DNA of 40,589 bases from IMG/VR virus record IMGVR_UViG_3300049445_000141, positions 1 to 40,589 of that record; one strand, written 5' to 3'. Source of the DNA: a virus. The notes under the pieces were generated by a model. It did not search any database. It saw nothing but the letters and a program-made list of their open reading frames with translations, and was not told the DNA's origin. Made by a program: the position numbers and the translations under genes. Within the stretch, counting starts at the first letter, position 1. Every line of letters begins with the position of its first letter. Of the stretch, positions 1 through 6,069 are shown piece by piece.

Positions 1-65
1 TCAATCATTTTGTATTCGCATGGACCTTTCTAGTTCCATCTCTTTCTCTCATACATACTTCTCTC

Positions 66-93
66 TTGACGCTCGCCGTCTTAGGTATATACT
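66..93 (+). promoter_or_regulatory. Sigma70-like promoter, start codon directly downstream
   Basis: TTGACG (66-71) is followed after 16 bases by TATACT (88-93). The expected transcription start falls about seven bases after the -10 box, at roughly 100-102, which is the ATG of the zinc-ribbon gene at 102. No Shine-Dalgarno sequence precedes that ATG, so the transcript would be leaderless or nearly so. Promoter assignment is by consensus match only. Confidence 0.6.
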
Positions 94-101
94 CATGCCC
101 C

Positions 102-245
102 ATGAAGCTACCGACACTCAAATGTCGCCGGTGCGGACACGCCTGGCACCCACGTACTGACCAACTCCCGAAGGTTTGCGCCAACCGCACTTGTAAATCC
201 CCCTACTGGAATCGTCCACGCAAGACCACTAGAACGGCGGCGTAG
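102..245 (+). CDS. Small zinc-ribbon protein (47 aa)
   Basis: This short gene encodes a 47-residue basic protein. Cys8 and Cys11 form a C-x2-C knuckle (KCRRCGHAW) and Cys26 and Cys31 form the second half, followed by SPYWNRPRK. This is the layout of the small zinc-ribbon proteins common in phages and mobile elements, which usually bind nucleic acid or regulate transcription. The start is fixed by the promoter ending at 93. The stop is three bases before the next ATG, so both genes are probably co-transcribed. The zinc fold is well supported; the role is not known. Confidence 0.75.
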   Translation: MKLPTLKCRRCGHAWHPRTDQLPKVCANRTCKSPYWNRPRKTTRTAA

Positions 246-247
246 TT

Positions 248-799
248 ATGGCGTGGGTCAGAGTAGGTGATGAGGTTCCTCGTCACCCGAAATTCCTTCG
301 AGCGGGACCGATGGCCTCATGGTTATGGGTCTGTGGCCTCGTCTACGCGAACACATATCTCACGGACGGATTCGTGCCGTCAGATGGTCTCAGCGCGGTC
401 TGGCCGTGGTCGAGAGCTGGTCGCTACGCGGCACGGTTAGTACAAGTTGGCCTCTGGGATAAGGTCAAGGACGGTTATACCATCCACGACTACAAGGATT
501 TCAATCCATCAGCGCAAACTATCAAAATTAAACGAGAAATCGATAGAAAGCGCAAGTCGTCGCATGGAATCCACGCGGAATCCAACGGGAATGGCAACGG
601 AATCCACGCGGAATCCGAACGGATTCCACACGACGCCTCGCGCGAGCGCGCGATCCCCTCCCCTCCCCTCCCCTCCCCCACTAAGAAAGAACTAGCTAAT
701 CAGGAGCAACCGAGACGGTTGGTAGACCCTGAGATTCTGAAAAAAGCCATCAAGACAACACAACCCAGAAGGATGAATCGCGATGTGCGCTTTAGGTAA
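248..799 (+). CDS. Putative phage replication initiator / replisome organizer-like protein
   Basis: The protein has 183 residues. Its N-terminal ~95 residues (MAWVRVGDEVPRHPKF, then GLVYANTYLTDGFVP and VGLWDKVKDGYTIHDY) match the winged-helix-like domain found in many phage proteins annotated as replication initiators or helix-turn-helix replisome organizers. The C-terminal part is a charged, low-complexity linker with two copies of GIHAES and a Ser-Pro-Leu run. Such linkers are typical of this gene class. The DNA for the linker carries iteron-like repeats and a C-rich tract, as when an origin lies inside its own initiator gene. The N-terminal family match is by recognition; origin binding is inferred. 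Confidence 0.6.
   Translation: MAWVRVGDEVPRHPKFLRAGPMASWLWVCGLVYANTYLTDGFVPSDGLSAVWPWSRAGRYAARLVQVGLWDKVKDGYTIHDYKDFNPSAQTIKIKREIDRKRKSSHGIHAESNGNGNGIHAESERIPHDASRERAIPSPPLPSPTKKELANQEQPRRLVDPEILKKAIKTTQPRRMNRDVRFR
566..627. repeat. Iteron-like GGAATCC repeats inside the initiator gene
   Basis: The 18-mer GGAATCCACGCGGAATCC occurs at 566-583 and again, identical, at 599-616, spaced by exactly 33 bases. An inverted copy GGATTCC follows at 621-627 and forms a 7-bp palindrome with the GGAATCC at 610-616 around a 4-base loop. That makes five GGAATCC-type sites in 62 bases. Direct repeats inside an initiator gene recall lambda-type origins in O. The repeats also encode a duplicated peptide, so a purely coding origin is possible. 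Confidence 0.6.
655..679 (-). repeat. CCCCT tandem repeats; G-quadruplex-capable tract on the minus strand
   Basis: Four perfect CCCCT units run from 655 to 674 and are followed by CCCCC. On the minus strand this reads as five runs of four or five G separated by single A residues, which satisfies the usual intramolecular G-quadruplex pattern. It lies 28 bases downstream of the iteron-like repeats, inside the putative initiator gene. Pentamer tandem repeats are also prone to slippage, which would shift the frame of the initiator's C-terminus. Confidence 0.75.
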
Positions 800-1025
800 G
801 CAAATCAACGGACAATGGGAACTCGATCCGAACGAACCTCCATTCACACAAAGTGAACTTGAGGAAGCACTACGGATGCGGAAACTGTCACTCTCCACAC
901 CAACACGGCACGACAACTGCCCACACCGCACGCCATGTCCTGCTGGAAATGTCTTACTTTGCATCGAGAACATCGCGTGGTTTCTTCGTTACTCAAAAGA
1001 AATCAACGAGATAGACCAATTATGA
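783..1025 (+). CDS. Small Cys-rich phage protein of unknown function (80 aa)
   Basis: This 80-residue protein overlaps the end of the previous gene by 17 bases and the start of the next by an ATGA. The middle holds a Cys/His cluster (NCPHRTPCPAGNVLLC), a likely metal site, followed by a helical end. Similar small proteins often lie next to phage replication initiators. The tight overlaps on both sides support it as real. Function unknown. Confidence 0.6.
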   Translation: MCALGKQINGQWELDPNEPPFTQSELEEALRMRKLSLSTPTRHDNCPHRTPCPAGNVLLCIENIAWFLRYSKEINEIDQL

Positions 1026-1267
1026 GAACCTGGGTTCGTCGAGACGTCCCGTGCTACTGTGGGAACTGTGGGGAGACGGTCAACGCAGGCGAACCACTCC
1101 TCGAAATAACGAGCGAGAAGATTCGCCGGCCGCTCCATCGCTGCGCGACCTGTGAAGGCCCAGCGCCTCCTGATTTACCAGAGCGCGTGATCACGCACAA
1201 CACCACGAAGCGCATGACGGCGATCGGGAAGGCGAAACCCGAGTGGATGCCCTATAAGGAAACTTGA
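1022..1267 (+). CDS. Zinc-ribbon protein (81 aa)
   Basis: The ATG at 1022 overlaps the previous stop (ATGA), which favours it over a longer upstream start at 935. The product shows CYCGNCGETVNAGEPLLEI followed by HRCATCEGP, two Cys pairs of a treble-clef or zinc-ribbon type. The C-terminus is basic and ends in WMPYKET. It is the third small metal-binding protein in the first 1.3 kb. The zinc site is clear; the function is unknown. Confidence 0.65.
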   Translation: MRTWVRRDVPCYCGNCGETVNAGEPLLEITSEKIRRPLHRCATCEGPAPPDLPERVITHNTTKRMTAIGKAKPEWMPYKET

Positions 1268-1317
1268 CTTTCCGCAAGGACTTACCGTAACCTCGTCCGC
1301 ACACCCAAGGAGTCCGT

Positions 1318-1584
1318 ATGCCAGCCGTGAGCCGGAACCAGCAAATCGCTGCGGCCATCGCAGAGCACGAGCCATCGAAGCTCAATCCCGCCAATCGTGG
1401 CATGCTCTCGATGAACAAGTCCCAACTCCACGACTTCGCGGTCGGGCCTGGTCTCAAAAAGACCGAACGCGCCATGCACCCCCAGCACGCCATTGCGACC
1501 TCGCTCCTCAAGCACATGGCGAAGAAAGTCACCGCGAAGCCGAACGACATCGCGGAAGGCACGAACGACGTCGGCAAGTATTAG
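1318..1584 (+). CDS. Conserved phage hypothetical protein near packaging genes (88 aa)
   Basis: The gene is preceded by AAGGAG seven bases before its ATG. The protein starts MPAVSRNQQIAAAIAEHEP and contains a helical SMNKSQLHDFAVG segment. Small proteins with an MPAVS start and an S-x-S/K-x-Q-L-x-D/E-F-A helix are common upstream of phage terminases, sometimes virion-associated. It is not a convincing small terminase. It precedes the nonulosonic acid cassette on the same strand. Confidence 0.6.
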   Translation: MPAVSRNQQIAAAIAEHEPSKLNPANRGMLSMNKSQLHDFAVGPGLKKTERAMHPQHAIATSLLKHMAKKVTAKPNDIAEGTNDVGKY

Positions 1585-1586
1585 CC

Positions 1587-1853
1587 ATGCCTGATCCGGC
1601 CGGTCGTAATCTCGCGCAGTCCGAACCGTTCATGCAGATTCCGCAAGCGGTCGGACAGTTCGGCCAACAGGTCAGCAACCTCGTGCCACAACTCCCCGGC
1701 ATGATTCAGAGCGCGGGTCTTTCAGCTGTCAATGGCATCGACGCCGCGAAGGCGAAAGCGATGGCACTCGCTGCACAAGCCCGACCGATGGTGTCGAACG
1801 CGCAACAGAGCATCGCGCAAGCCTTACAGCGGCTCATGGCGAGTGGGAAGTGA
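1587..1853 (+). CDS. Hypothetical Ala/Gln-rich helical protein (88 aa)
   Basis: Two bases separate this gene from the previous stop. The 88-residue product is low in charge and rich in Ala, Gln and Met, with amphipathic helices (QAVGQFGQQVSNLVPQLPG, then AKAKAMALAAQAR). There are no cysteines and no clear membrane segment. Its TGA overlaps the ATG of neuB by one base, so it would be translationally linked to the cassette. I do not recognise a family; a minor virion role is possible. Confidence 0.55.
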   Translation: MPDPAGRNLAQSEPFMQIPQAVGQFGQQVSNLVPQLPGMIQSAGLSAVNGIDAAKAKAMALAAQARPMVSNAQQSIAQALQRLMASGK

Positions 1854-2584
1854 TGCGCCGCGTCGACTTGATCGCAGAGGTCGCGTCGAATCATGGCGGG
1901 GATTTATCGCTCGCGAAAGAGTTCATCTACCGCTACACCGAAGCCGGCGCCGACTGGATCAAATTCCAGATGACGCGCGTGGCGCATCTGCGGCCATCCG
2001 ATCCGCAATTCTCCTGGTTTGAACGCGCCGAACTCTCCGATGATGCGCTCGCGCAGCTCGCGGAGTTGTGTGGACACTGCGGCGTGAAATTCCTCTGCAC
2101 GGTCTACAACGCAGCGAACGTGCCGATGCTCCGGTCCATCTCACCCCATGTGAAAGTGGGCGCGGGTGAAGGCGCTGAAAAGACACTAGCAGAAGCCATC
2201 TTCGCCGCGAACTTTACGACCGTCATCGTCTCCAATCCCGTGCGCGCGCTGTGGATCAAGCCGATGAACAAAGGCTACAAGAAACCGCGTCTACTTCCGC
2301 TCACGACCGTCACGCGCTACCCGACGCCAACGGGCGCTGTGCATCTGGAGCCAGGCACCTTCGGCTGGTCCGATCACTGCGCGGGTATTGCTGGCGCGGC
2401 AGCGGCGATTGCGCTCGGCGCACGCATGATCGAAAAGCATGTGCAGCTCCCCTTCCAGGCTCGTCGCCATGCGCCGTGGGAAGCCACCGTCGAAGAGTTC
2501 CGCGCGCTCCGCGCCTTTGCTGATGAAGACCCTGGTCGCTTCGTCGGCCGCTGGCAGCACGTCTCGCAGGAAGTGCTCGCGTGA
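1853..2584 (+). CDS. neuB: NeuB-like nonulosonic (sialic) acid synthase, barrel domain only
   Basis: NeuB enzymes condense PEP with N-acetylmannosamine, or a related hexose, to give Neu5Ac or a similar nonulosonic acid. The signatures are visible: EVASNHGGDLSLAK near residue 10, GADWIKFQ near 33, RYPTP near 155, and GWSDHCAGI plus ALGARMIEKH near 171-196, which carry the two histidines expected to bind the metal. At about 243 residues the protein is roughly 100 shorter than typical NeuB. It stops after the TIM barrel and lacks the C-terminal SAF (antifreeze-like) domain that normally supplies a substrate-contacting arginine. GTG at 1850 is an alternative start. Its end overlaps neuC by GTGA. 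The family call is strong; the substrate is uncertain. Confidence 0.85.
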   Translation: MRRVDLIAEVASNHGGDLSLAKEFIYRYTEAGADWIKFQMTRVAHLRPSDPQFSWFERAELSDDALAQLAELCGHCGVKFLCTVYNAANVPMLRSISPHVKVGAGEGAEKTLAEAIFAANFTTVIVSNPVRALWIKPMNKGYKKPRLLPLTTVTRYPTPTGAVHLEPGTFGWSDHCAGIAGAAAAIALGARMIEKHVQLPFQARRHAPWEATVEEFRALRAFADEDPGRFVGRWQHVSQEVLA

Positions 2585-3714
2585 CCGTCTGCGTCGTGAT
2601 TACGGCACGGCCCTCCTACGCACGCGTCAAGAGCGTCATTCAAGCCCTGCACTCGGGCAACATCGACGTGAACATCGTCTGCGCGGGTAGCACGCTACTG
2701 GAGCGGTACGGCCGCGTGATCAATCTCGTTCGCAAAGACTTTCGCGCCAATGTGACCGAGATGTGGACGACCTATGAAGGCGCCACGCGCGAAACCTCCG
2801 CGAAAGAAACCGGCGCGCTCATTGCGGAATGCGCGGCGCACTTTGCGCGGACCCAGCCAGCGGCGGTGGTGGTCGTGGCCGATCGCCATGAAGTCTTAGC
2901 GCCAGCCATCGCGGCCAGTTACCAGAACATCCCGCTGATTCATCTGCAAGGCGGCGAACACACCGGCTCGATTGACGACAAGGTGCGCCATGCGATCACG
3001 CAACTCGCCGATGCGCATTGTGTCGCGACGGAGCACGCGGCTGAGTACGTGAAGCAGATTCGTCCCGACGCGCCCGTGTGGCTCACGGGATGCCCATCCA
3101 TCGACATTGCCGCGCAAATCGACAGCGAGGTGCCGGTCACACTGGATGAACTTGGGGGACACGGCGATCCGATCGACCTCGACCGACCCTTCCTCGTGGT
3201 GATGCAGCATCCCGATACGCGCATCGCGACGAATGGCTTGGATATGCTCGTCACCCTCACGGCCTGTGAGGAGACGAAATATCCCACCATCTGCTTCTGG
3301 CCTGGCGAAGACGCGGACGCCGATGTCGTGTCCAAGCAGATGCGGAGCTTCATGCCCAGCGTGCCGTTTCGCACGGTGCGGAATCTCAAGCCGGAACGCT
3401 TTCTGAAACTGCTCACGCAGGCCGCGTGTCTTGTCGGCAATTCCAGTGTGGGCATCCGTGAGTGCGCGTACCTCGGCGTGCCCGTCGTGAATATCGGCCT
3501 CCGGCAAGAGCACCGCGAGCGCGCGAGCAATGTGATGGATATTCCGACCTTCGACGTACGCGCGATTTGCTACGCGATTCAGCAACAGGCGACACGGACG
3601 CATCCACGCTCGGCGCTCTATGGTCTTCCGGGTGCCGGCGCGAAAGTCGCACACGCCATCATTCAGACGGTCCTCGTGAATAAACTGGTACCGTACACGT
3701 CTGGCGTCGCATGA
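2581..3714 (+). CDS. neuC: NeuC/WecB-family UDP-N-acetylglucosamine 2-epimerase
   Basis: This 377-residue protein has the usual length and motifs of UDP-GlcNAc 2-epimerases. It starts TVCVVITARPSYARVKSVI, has VADRHEVLAPAI near residue 98, the family hallmark GGEHTGSIDDKVRHAIT at 124-140, and a C-terminal NSSVGIRECAYLGVPVVNIG followed by RQEHRERASNV. The hydrolysing NeuC branch releases ManNAc for NeuB, and the gene order supports that over the WecB branch. The start is GTG, overlapping the neuB stop, with AGGAAG a few bases upstream. Codon use is dominated by GCG and CGC, like neuB. Confidence 0.85.
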   Translation: MTVCVVITARPSYARVKSVIQALHSGNIDVNIVCAGSTLLERYGRVINLVRKDFRANVTEMWTTYEGATRETSAKETGALIAECAAHFARTQPAAVVVVADRHEVLAPAIAASYQNIPLIHLQGGEHTGSIDDKVRHAITQLADAHCVATEHAAEYVKQIRPDAPVWLTGCPSIDIAAQIDSEVPVTLDELGGHGDPIDLDRPFLVVMQHPDTRIATNGLDMLVTLTACEETKYPTICFWPGEDADADVVSKQMRSFMPSVPFRTVRNLKPERFLKLLTQAACLVGNSSVGIRECAYLGVPVVNIGLRQEHRERASNVMDIPTFDVRAICYAIQQQATRTHPRSALYGLPGAGAKVAHAIIQTVLVNKLVPYTSGVA

Positions 3715-4406
3715 GTGACGTCCTCGCAATTATCCCAGCGCGTGTAGGATCGAAGGGCATTCCGAATAAGAATTTCAGAATGCTCTCTGGCGAAAGCCCT
3801 GTGAAGCGAGCCGCGCAGTGTGTACTAGCAGCTGGTATCACGAGAGCCTTTATCACCACGGACCATCCGACGTTCCTAGGTATTGTGAGGGACACGCTCA
3901 ATACACCATCTCTGCAACGTCCGGAAGCACTCGCGAAAGATGACACGCCGATGATCGACGTAGTGCGTGATGTCCTAGCGCGCATTCCCGGTCCTGATGA
4001 TCAGATCATCCTGCTCGTGCAACCGACACAGCCCTTGCGAGAACCGAAGCATCTCAAGGACGCCATTCGGCTGATGGAGAATCCACATACGATGTCTGTC
4101 GTCAGCGTCGTGGATACAGAATCTCCAGAGCGCATGATGTATATCGACTCCACCGGACACCTCACGTCGTGGGATGATCACGGAGTACGCGAACGACGTC
4201 AATCAGCAGCACCAGGATGTCGGCGCGATGGAACGGTCTACGGATTCAGACGCAGAAATGCAGGACTGACAAGAGAACCGTGGTACCTCTATCCATGCGT
4301 TCCACTCATAGTTCCGAAAAGCGAAACCTGCGAACTCGATACGCCTGACGATTGGGCCATCGCAGAAATCCGCCTCGCGGCTAAAGAGGCGTTGCTTCGT
4401 GCATGA
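3711..4406 (+). CDS. neuA: NeuA-like CMP-nonulosonic acid cytidylyltransferase
   Basis: NeuA uses CTP to activate sialic-type acids as CMP sugars. The signature IPARVGSKGIPNKNF is at residues 8-22. FITTDHP near 46, QIILLVQPTQPLREP near 98, and a terminal ELDTPDDWAIAEI all fit the family. At 231 residues it has normal length. It starts within the neuC stop (ATGA), and its own end overlaps the terminase start, so the cassette is welded to the packaging operon. It uses noticeably more AGA, CTA and GTA codons than neuB and neuC, which suggests a different origin. Substrate identity (Neu5Ac, legionaminate or other) is not readable from sequence. Confidence 0.87.
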   Translation: MSDVLAIIPARVGSKGIPNKNFRMLSGESPVKRAAQCVLAAGITRAFITTDHPTFLGIVRDTLNTPSLQRPEALAKDDTPMIDVVRDVLARIPGPDDQIILLVQPTQPLREPKHLKDAIRLMENPHTMSVVSVVDTESPERMMYIDSTGHLTSWDDHGVRERRQSAAPGCRRDGTVYGFRRRNAGLTREPWYLYPCVPLIVPKSETCELDTPDDWAIAEIRLAAKEALLRA

Positions 4407-6069
4407 TGCTCCGCGACGGTCTCGCCGTGCTCCTGCTCCTGCTGTGGATCTACGCGCGCACTCGCCTCAAGTAAAGTTCACTCCTCCCAAGGGCACGCAC
4501 GTCTGGCCTGCTGTCGGCAACTGGACCGAACTCCACTGGCGCCGTTGGCTCTCTGGACACAAGTGGACGCACGCGCAGATCACGCGGTATCTCAAACATG
4601 ACCGCTACGCGTATGGTGTCGGCTTCAATCCTGATGGCACGCTGGCGACTGTGGCGAGTGCTCACGAAGCCAAGTGGTTGTATCAGCCGACGCCGAAGGG
4701 CGTCACGCTGCATGCCACGCAAACGCCGAATATCCTCTGGGGCGGGTCAGCAGGAGGATCGAAATCGTTTGGTCTCCGCTGGGAAGCCCTCCGCTGCTCG
4801 CTCATGTACGAGGACTTCCGCACACTGATCGTCCGACGCGAACTCGAAGAACTGCGCCGCACCCATCTCGACAAGTTAGAACGCGAGGTGCAGAACATCA
4901 ACCTCGCGGCCGGTCGGAAGATCATGTCGCTCGGCAAACAGCCGCCAGCCCTGATCTGCGAACTGACCGGCTCCAAAATCATCTTCGGGCACGTCAACTC
5001 AATGGGCGACGAGGAACGGTACCTCTCGGAAGAATACGACCTCTTCGGTGGAGACGAAGCGACACGCCTGCTCAAGAATCAGATCGTGGGCATCGCGGGA
5101 CGGCTCCGCAACGATGAGAAGCGTCTGCATCGCATCTCGCGCATGATTCTCACGACGAACCCTGGTGGACCGTCGCACAAGTTCTGCGTGTCGCACTTCA
5201 TCGAGAAGGACGTCCAGCCAGCCGAGAACCCGCGCTACGATCCGAACGACTACACGTTCATCAAAGCGAGTTTGTACGACAATCCGTACCTGATGGATGC
5301 CGATGGTACCTACACCAACTACGAAAAGCGGCTCTACGCCTACGACGTTGACCGTCGCCGCCAACTCCTCGATGGTGATTGGAGTGCAATTGTCGGGCAG
5401 TTCTTCGGGGAGTTCTCTGAACAAGGTCACGTTAAACTCATTCCAGACCTTCCCGAAGGCTGCAAGCTCGATCGCTGGGTGCGGTGGGGCGACAAAGCGT
5501 ACTGTGCCTTCGCGCTGATCTTCCCGAACGGGCGCGTCTACATCATTGATGAAATGCTCTTTGAACCGAAGCGCGTGGCGACGTCCGTGGCGAACGACAT
5601 CAAGCGGCAGTCGGCGTATCTCCGCGATGAGTTGAAGGCGAAGCTCGGACGGACGATCGGCCACATCGAAATGGAAAAGGGCGCGGGCCTGACCGGCGAA
5701 TCTTATGCGGCGACATTCGCGCGCGCGGGCTTGTCGGTCTGGTGCGACGATACCGATCCGATCCAAGGATGGGGACGTGTGCGACACTGGTTGCAGATGG
5801 CGCCAGACGGCTCCCCATGGTTGCTGATTCATCCCAGATGTCAGTTTGCGATTCGCACACTAGCGTCGTTGGTCGAAGACAAGGACAACCCCGAAGACAT
5901 CGACGCCGGTCAAGAGGATCAAGCGGCCCACGCTGTCAGACTTGGGCTGATGGCGCGCCCCAGCCCTCGGACCTTGAAACCGGCGTCGGTGACGATTCCG
6001 AAAGACTCTCCGCGTGCGCTGATGAATGAGTGGTTGACGCCGCGCCGTGAATCAGGAATGGTGATGTAG
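4399..6069 (+). CDS. terL: Terminase large subunit (packaging ATPase-nuclease)
   Basis: TerL pumps DNA into the prohead and cuts the concatemer. The ATPase domain shows a Walker A variant WGGSAGGSKSFG at 114-125, a Walker B-like DLFGGDEA at 214-221, and the coupling motif ILTTNPGGPSHKF at 250-262. The C-terminal RNase H-like nuclease follows from about 360 (RWVRWGDKAYCAF, then NGRVYIIDEML, and later EDQAAHAVRLGLM). The length of 556 is normal. The start is uncertain: GTG 4399 has AGAGG about nine bases upstream and overlaps neuA by eight bases, and GTG 4444 is an in-frame alternative. No separate small terminase is evident upstream. Confidence 0.92.
   Translation: MHDAPRRSRRAPAPAVDLRAHSPQVKFTPPKGTHVWPAVGNWTELHWRRWLSGHKWTHAQITRYLKHDRYAYGVGFNPDGTLATVASAHEAKWLYQPTPKGVTLHATQTPNILWGGSAGGSKSFGLRWEALRCSLMYEDFRTLIVRRELEELRRTHLDKLEREVQNINLAAGRKIMSLGKQPPALICELTGSKIIFGHVNSMGDEERYLSEEYDLFGGDEATRLLKNQIVGIAGRLRNDEKRLHRISRMILTTNPGGPSHKFCVSHFIEKDVQPAENPRYDPNDYTFIKASLYDNPYLMDADGTYTNYEKRLYAYDVDRRRQLLDGDWSAIVGQFFGEFSEQGHVKLIPDLPEGCKLDRWVRWGDKAYCAFALIFPNGRVYIIDEMLFEPKRVATSVANDIKRQSAYLRDELKAKLGRTIGHIEMEKGAGLTGESYAATFARAGLSVWCDDTDPIQGWGRVRHWLQMAPDGSPWLLIHPRCQFAIRTLASLVEDKDNPEDIDAGQEDQAAHAVRLGLMARPSPRTLKPASVTIPKDSPRALMNEWLTPRRESGMVM
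4403..4474 (+). CDS. Possible 23-aa single-span membrane peptide overlapping the terminase start
   Basis: An ATG overlapping the neuA stop (ATGA) opens a 23-residue frame, MMLRDGLAVLLLLLWIYARTRLK, ending with TAA at 4472. It reads as one hydrophobic helix with positive charges on both ends. It is embedded out of frame within the first 75 bases of the terminase gene. The overlap geometry is the same as in the rest of the operon, but an open frame this short can arise by chance. Confidence 0.25.
   Translation: MMLRDGLAVLLLLLWIYARTRLK

Noticed and set aside
5-190. Minus-strand open frame of 61 codons at the left end
   Set aside because: It lies antisense to the clearly recognisable zinc-ribbon gene and a promoter; the translation shows no motif.
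1264-1293. TTGACT followed 18 bases later by TAACCT before the 1318 gene
   Set aside because: The -10 matches only half of the consensus and the gene has a normal ribosome-binding site within an apparently continuous operon; not strong enough to list.
1318-1853. Small terminase candidates upstream of terL
   Set aside because: Neither 88-residue protein shows a helix-turn-helix or oligomerisation pattern typical of TerS, and the neu cassette separates them from terL.
2896-3729. Long minus-strand open frame (277 codons) antisense to neuC
   Set aside because: Caused by strong GC-rich codon bias of neuC; sequence shows no family features.
4999-5832. 277-codon minus-strand frame antisense to terL
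   Set aside because: Shadow of the terminase gene; no motif, no ribosome-binding site.
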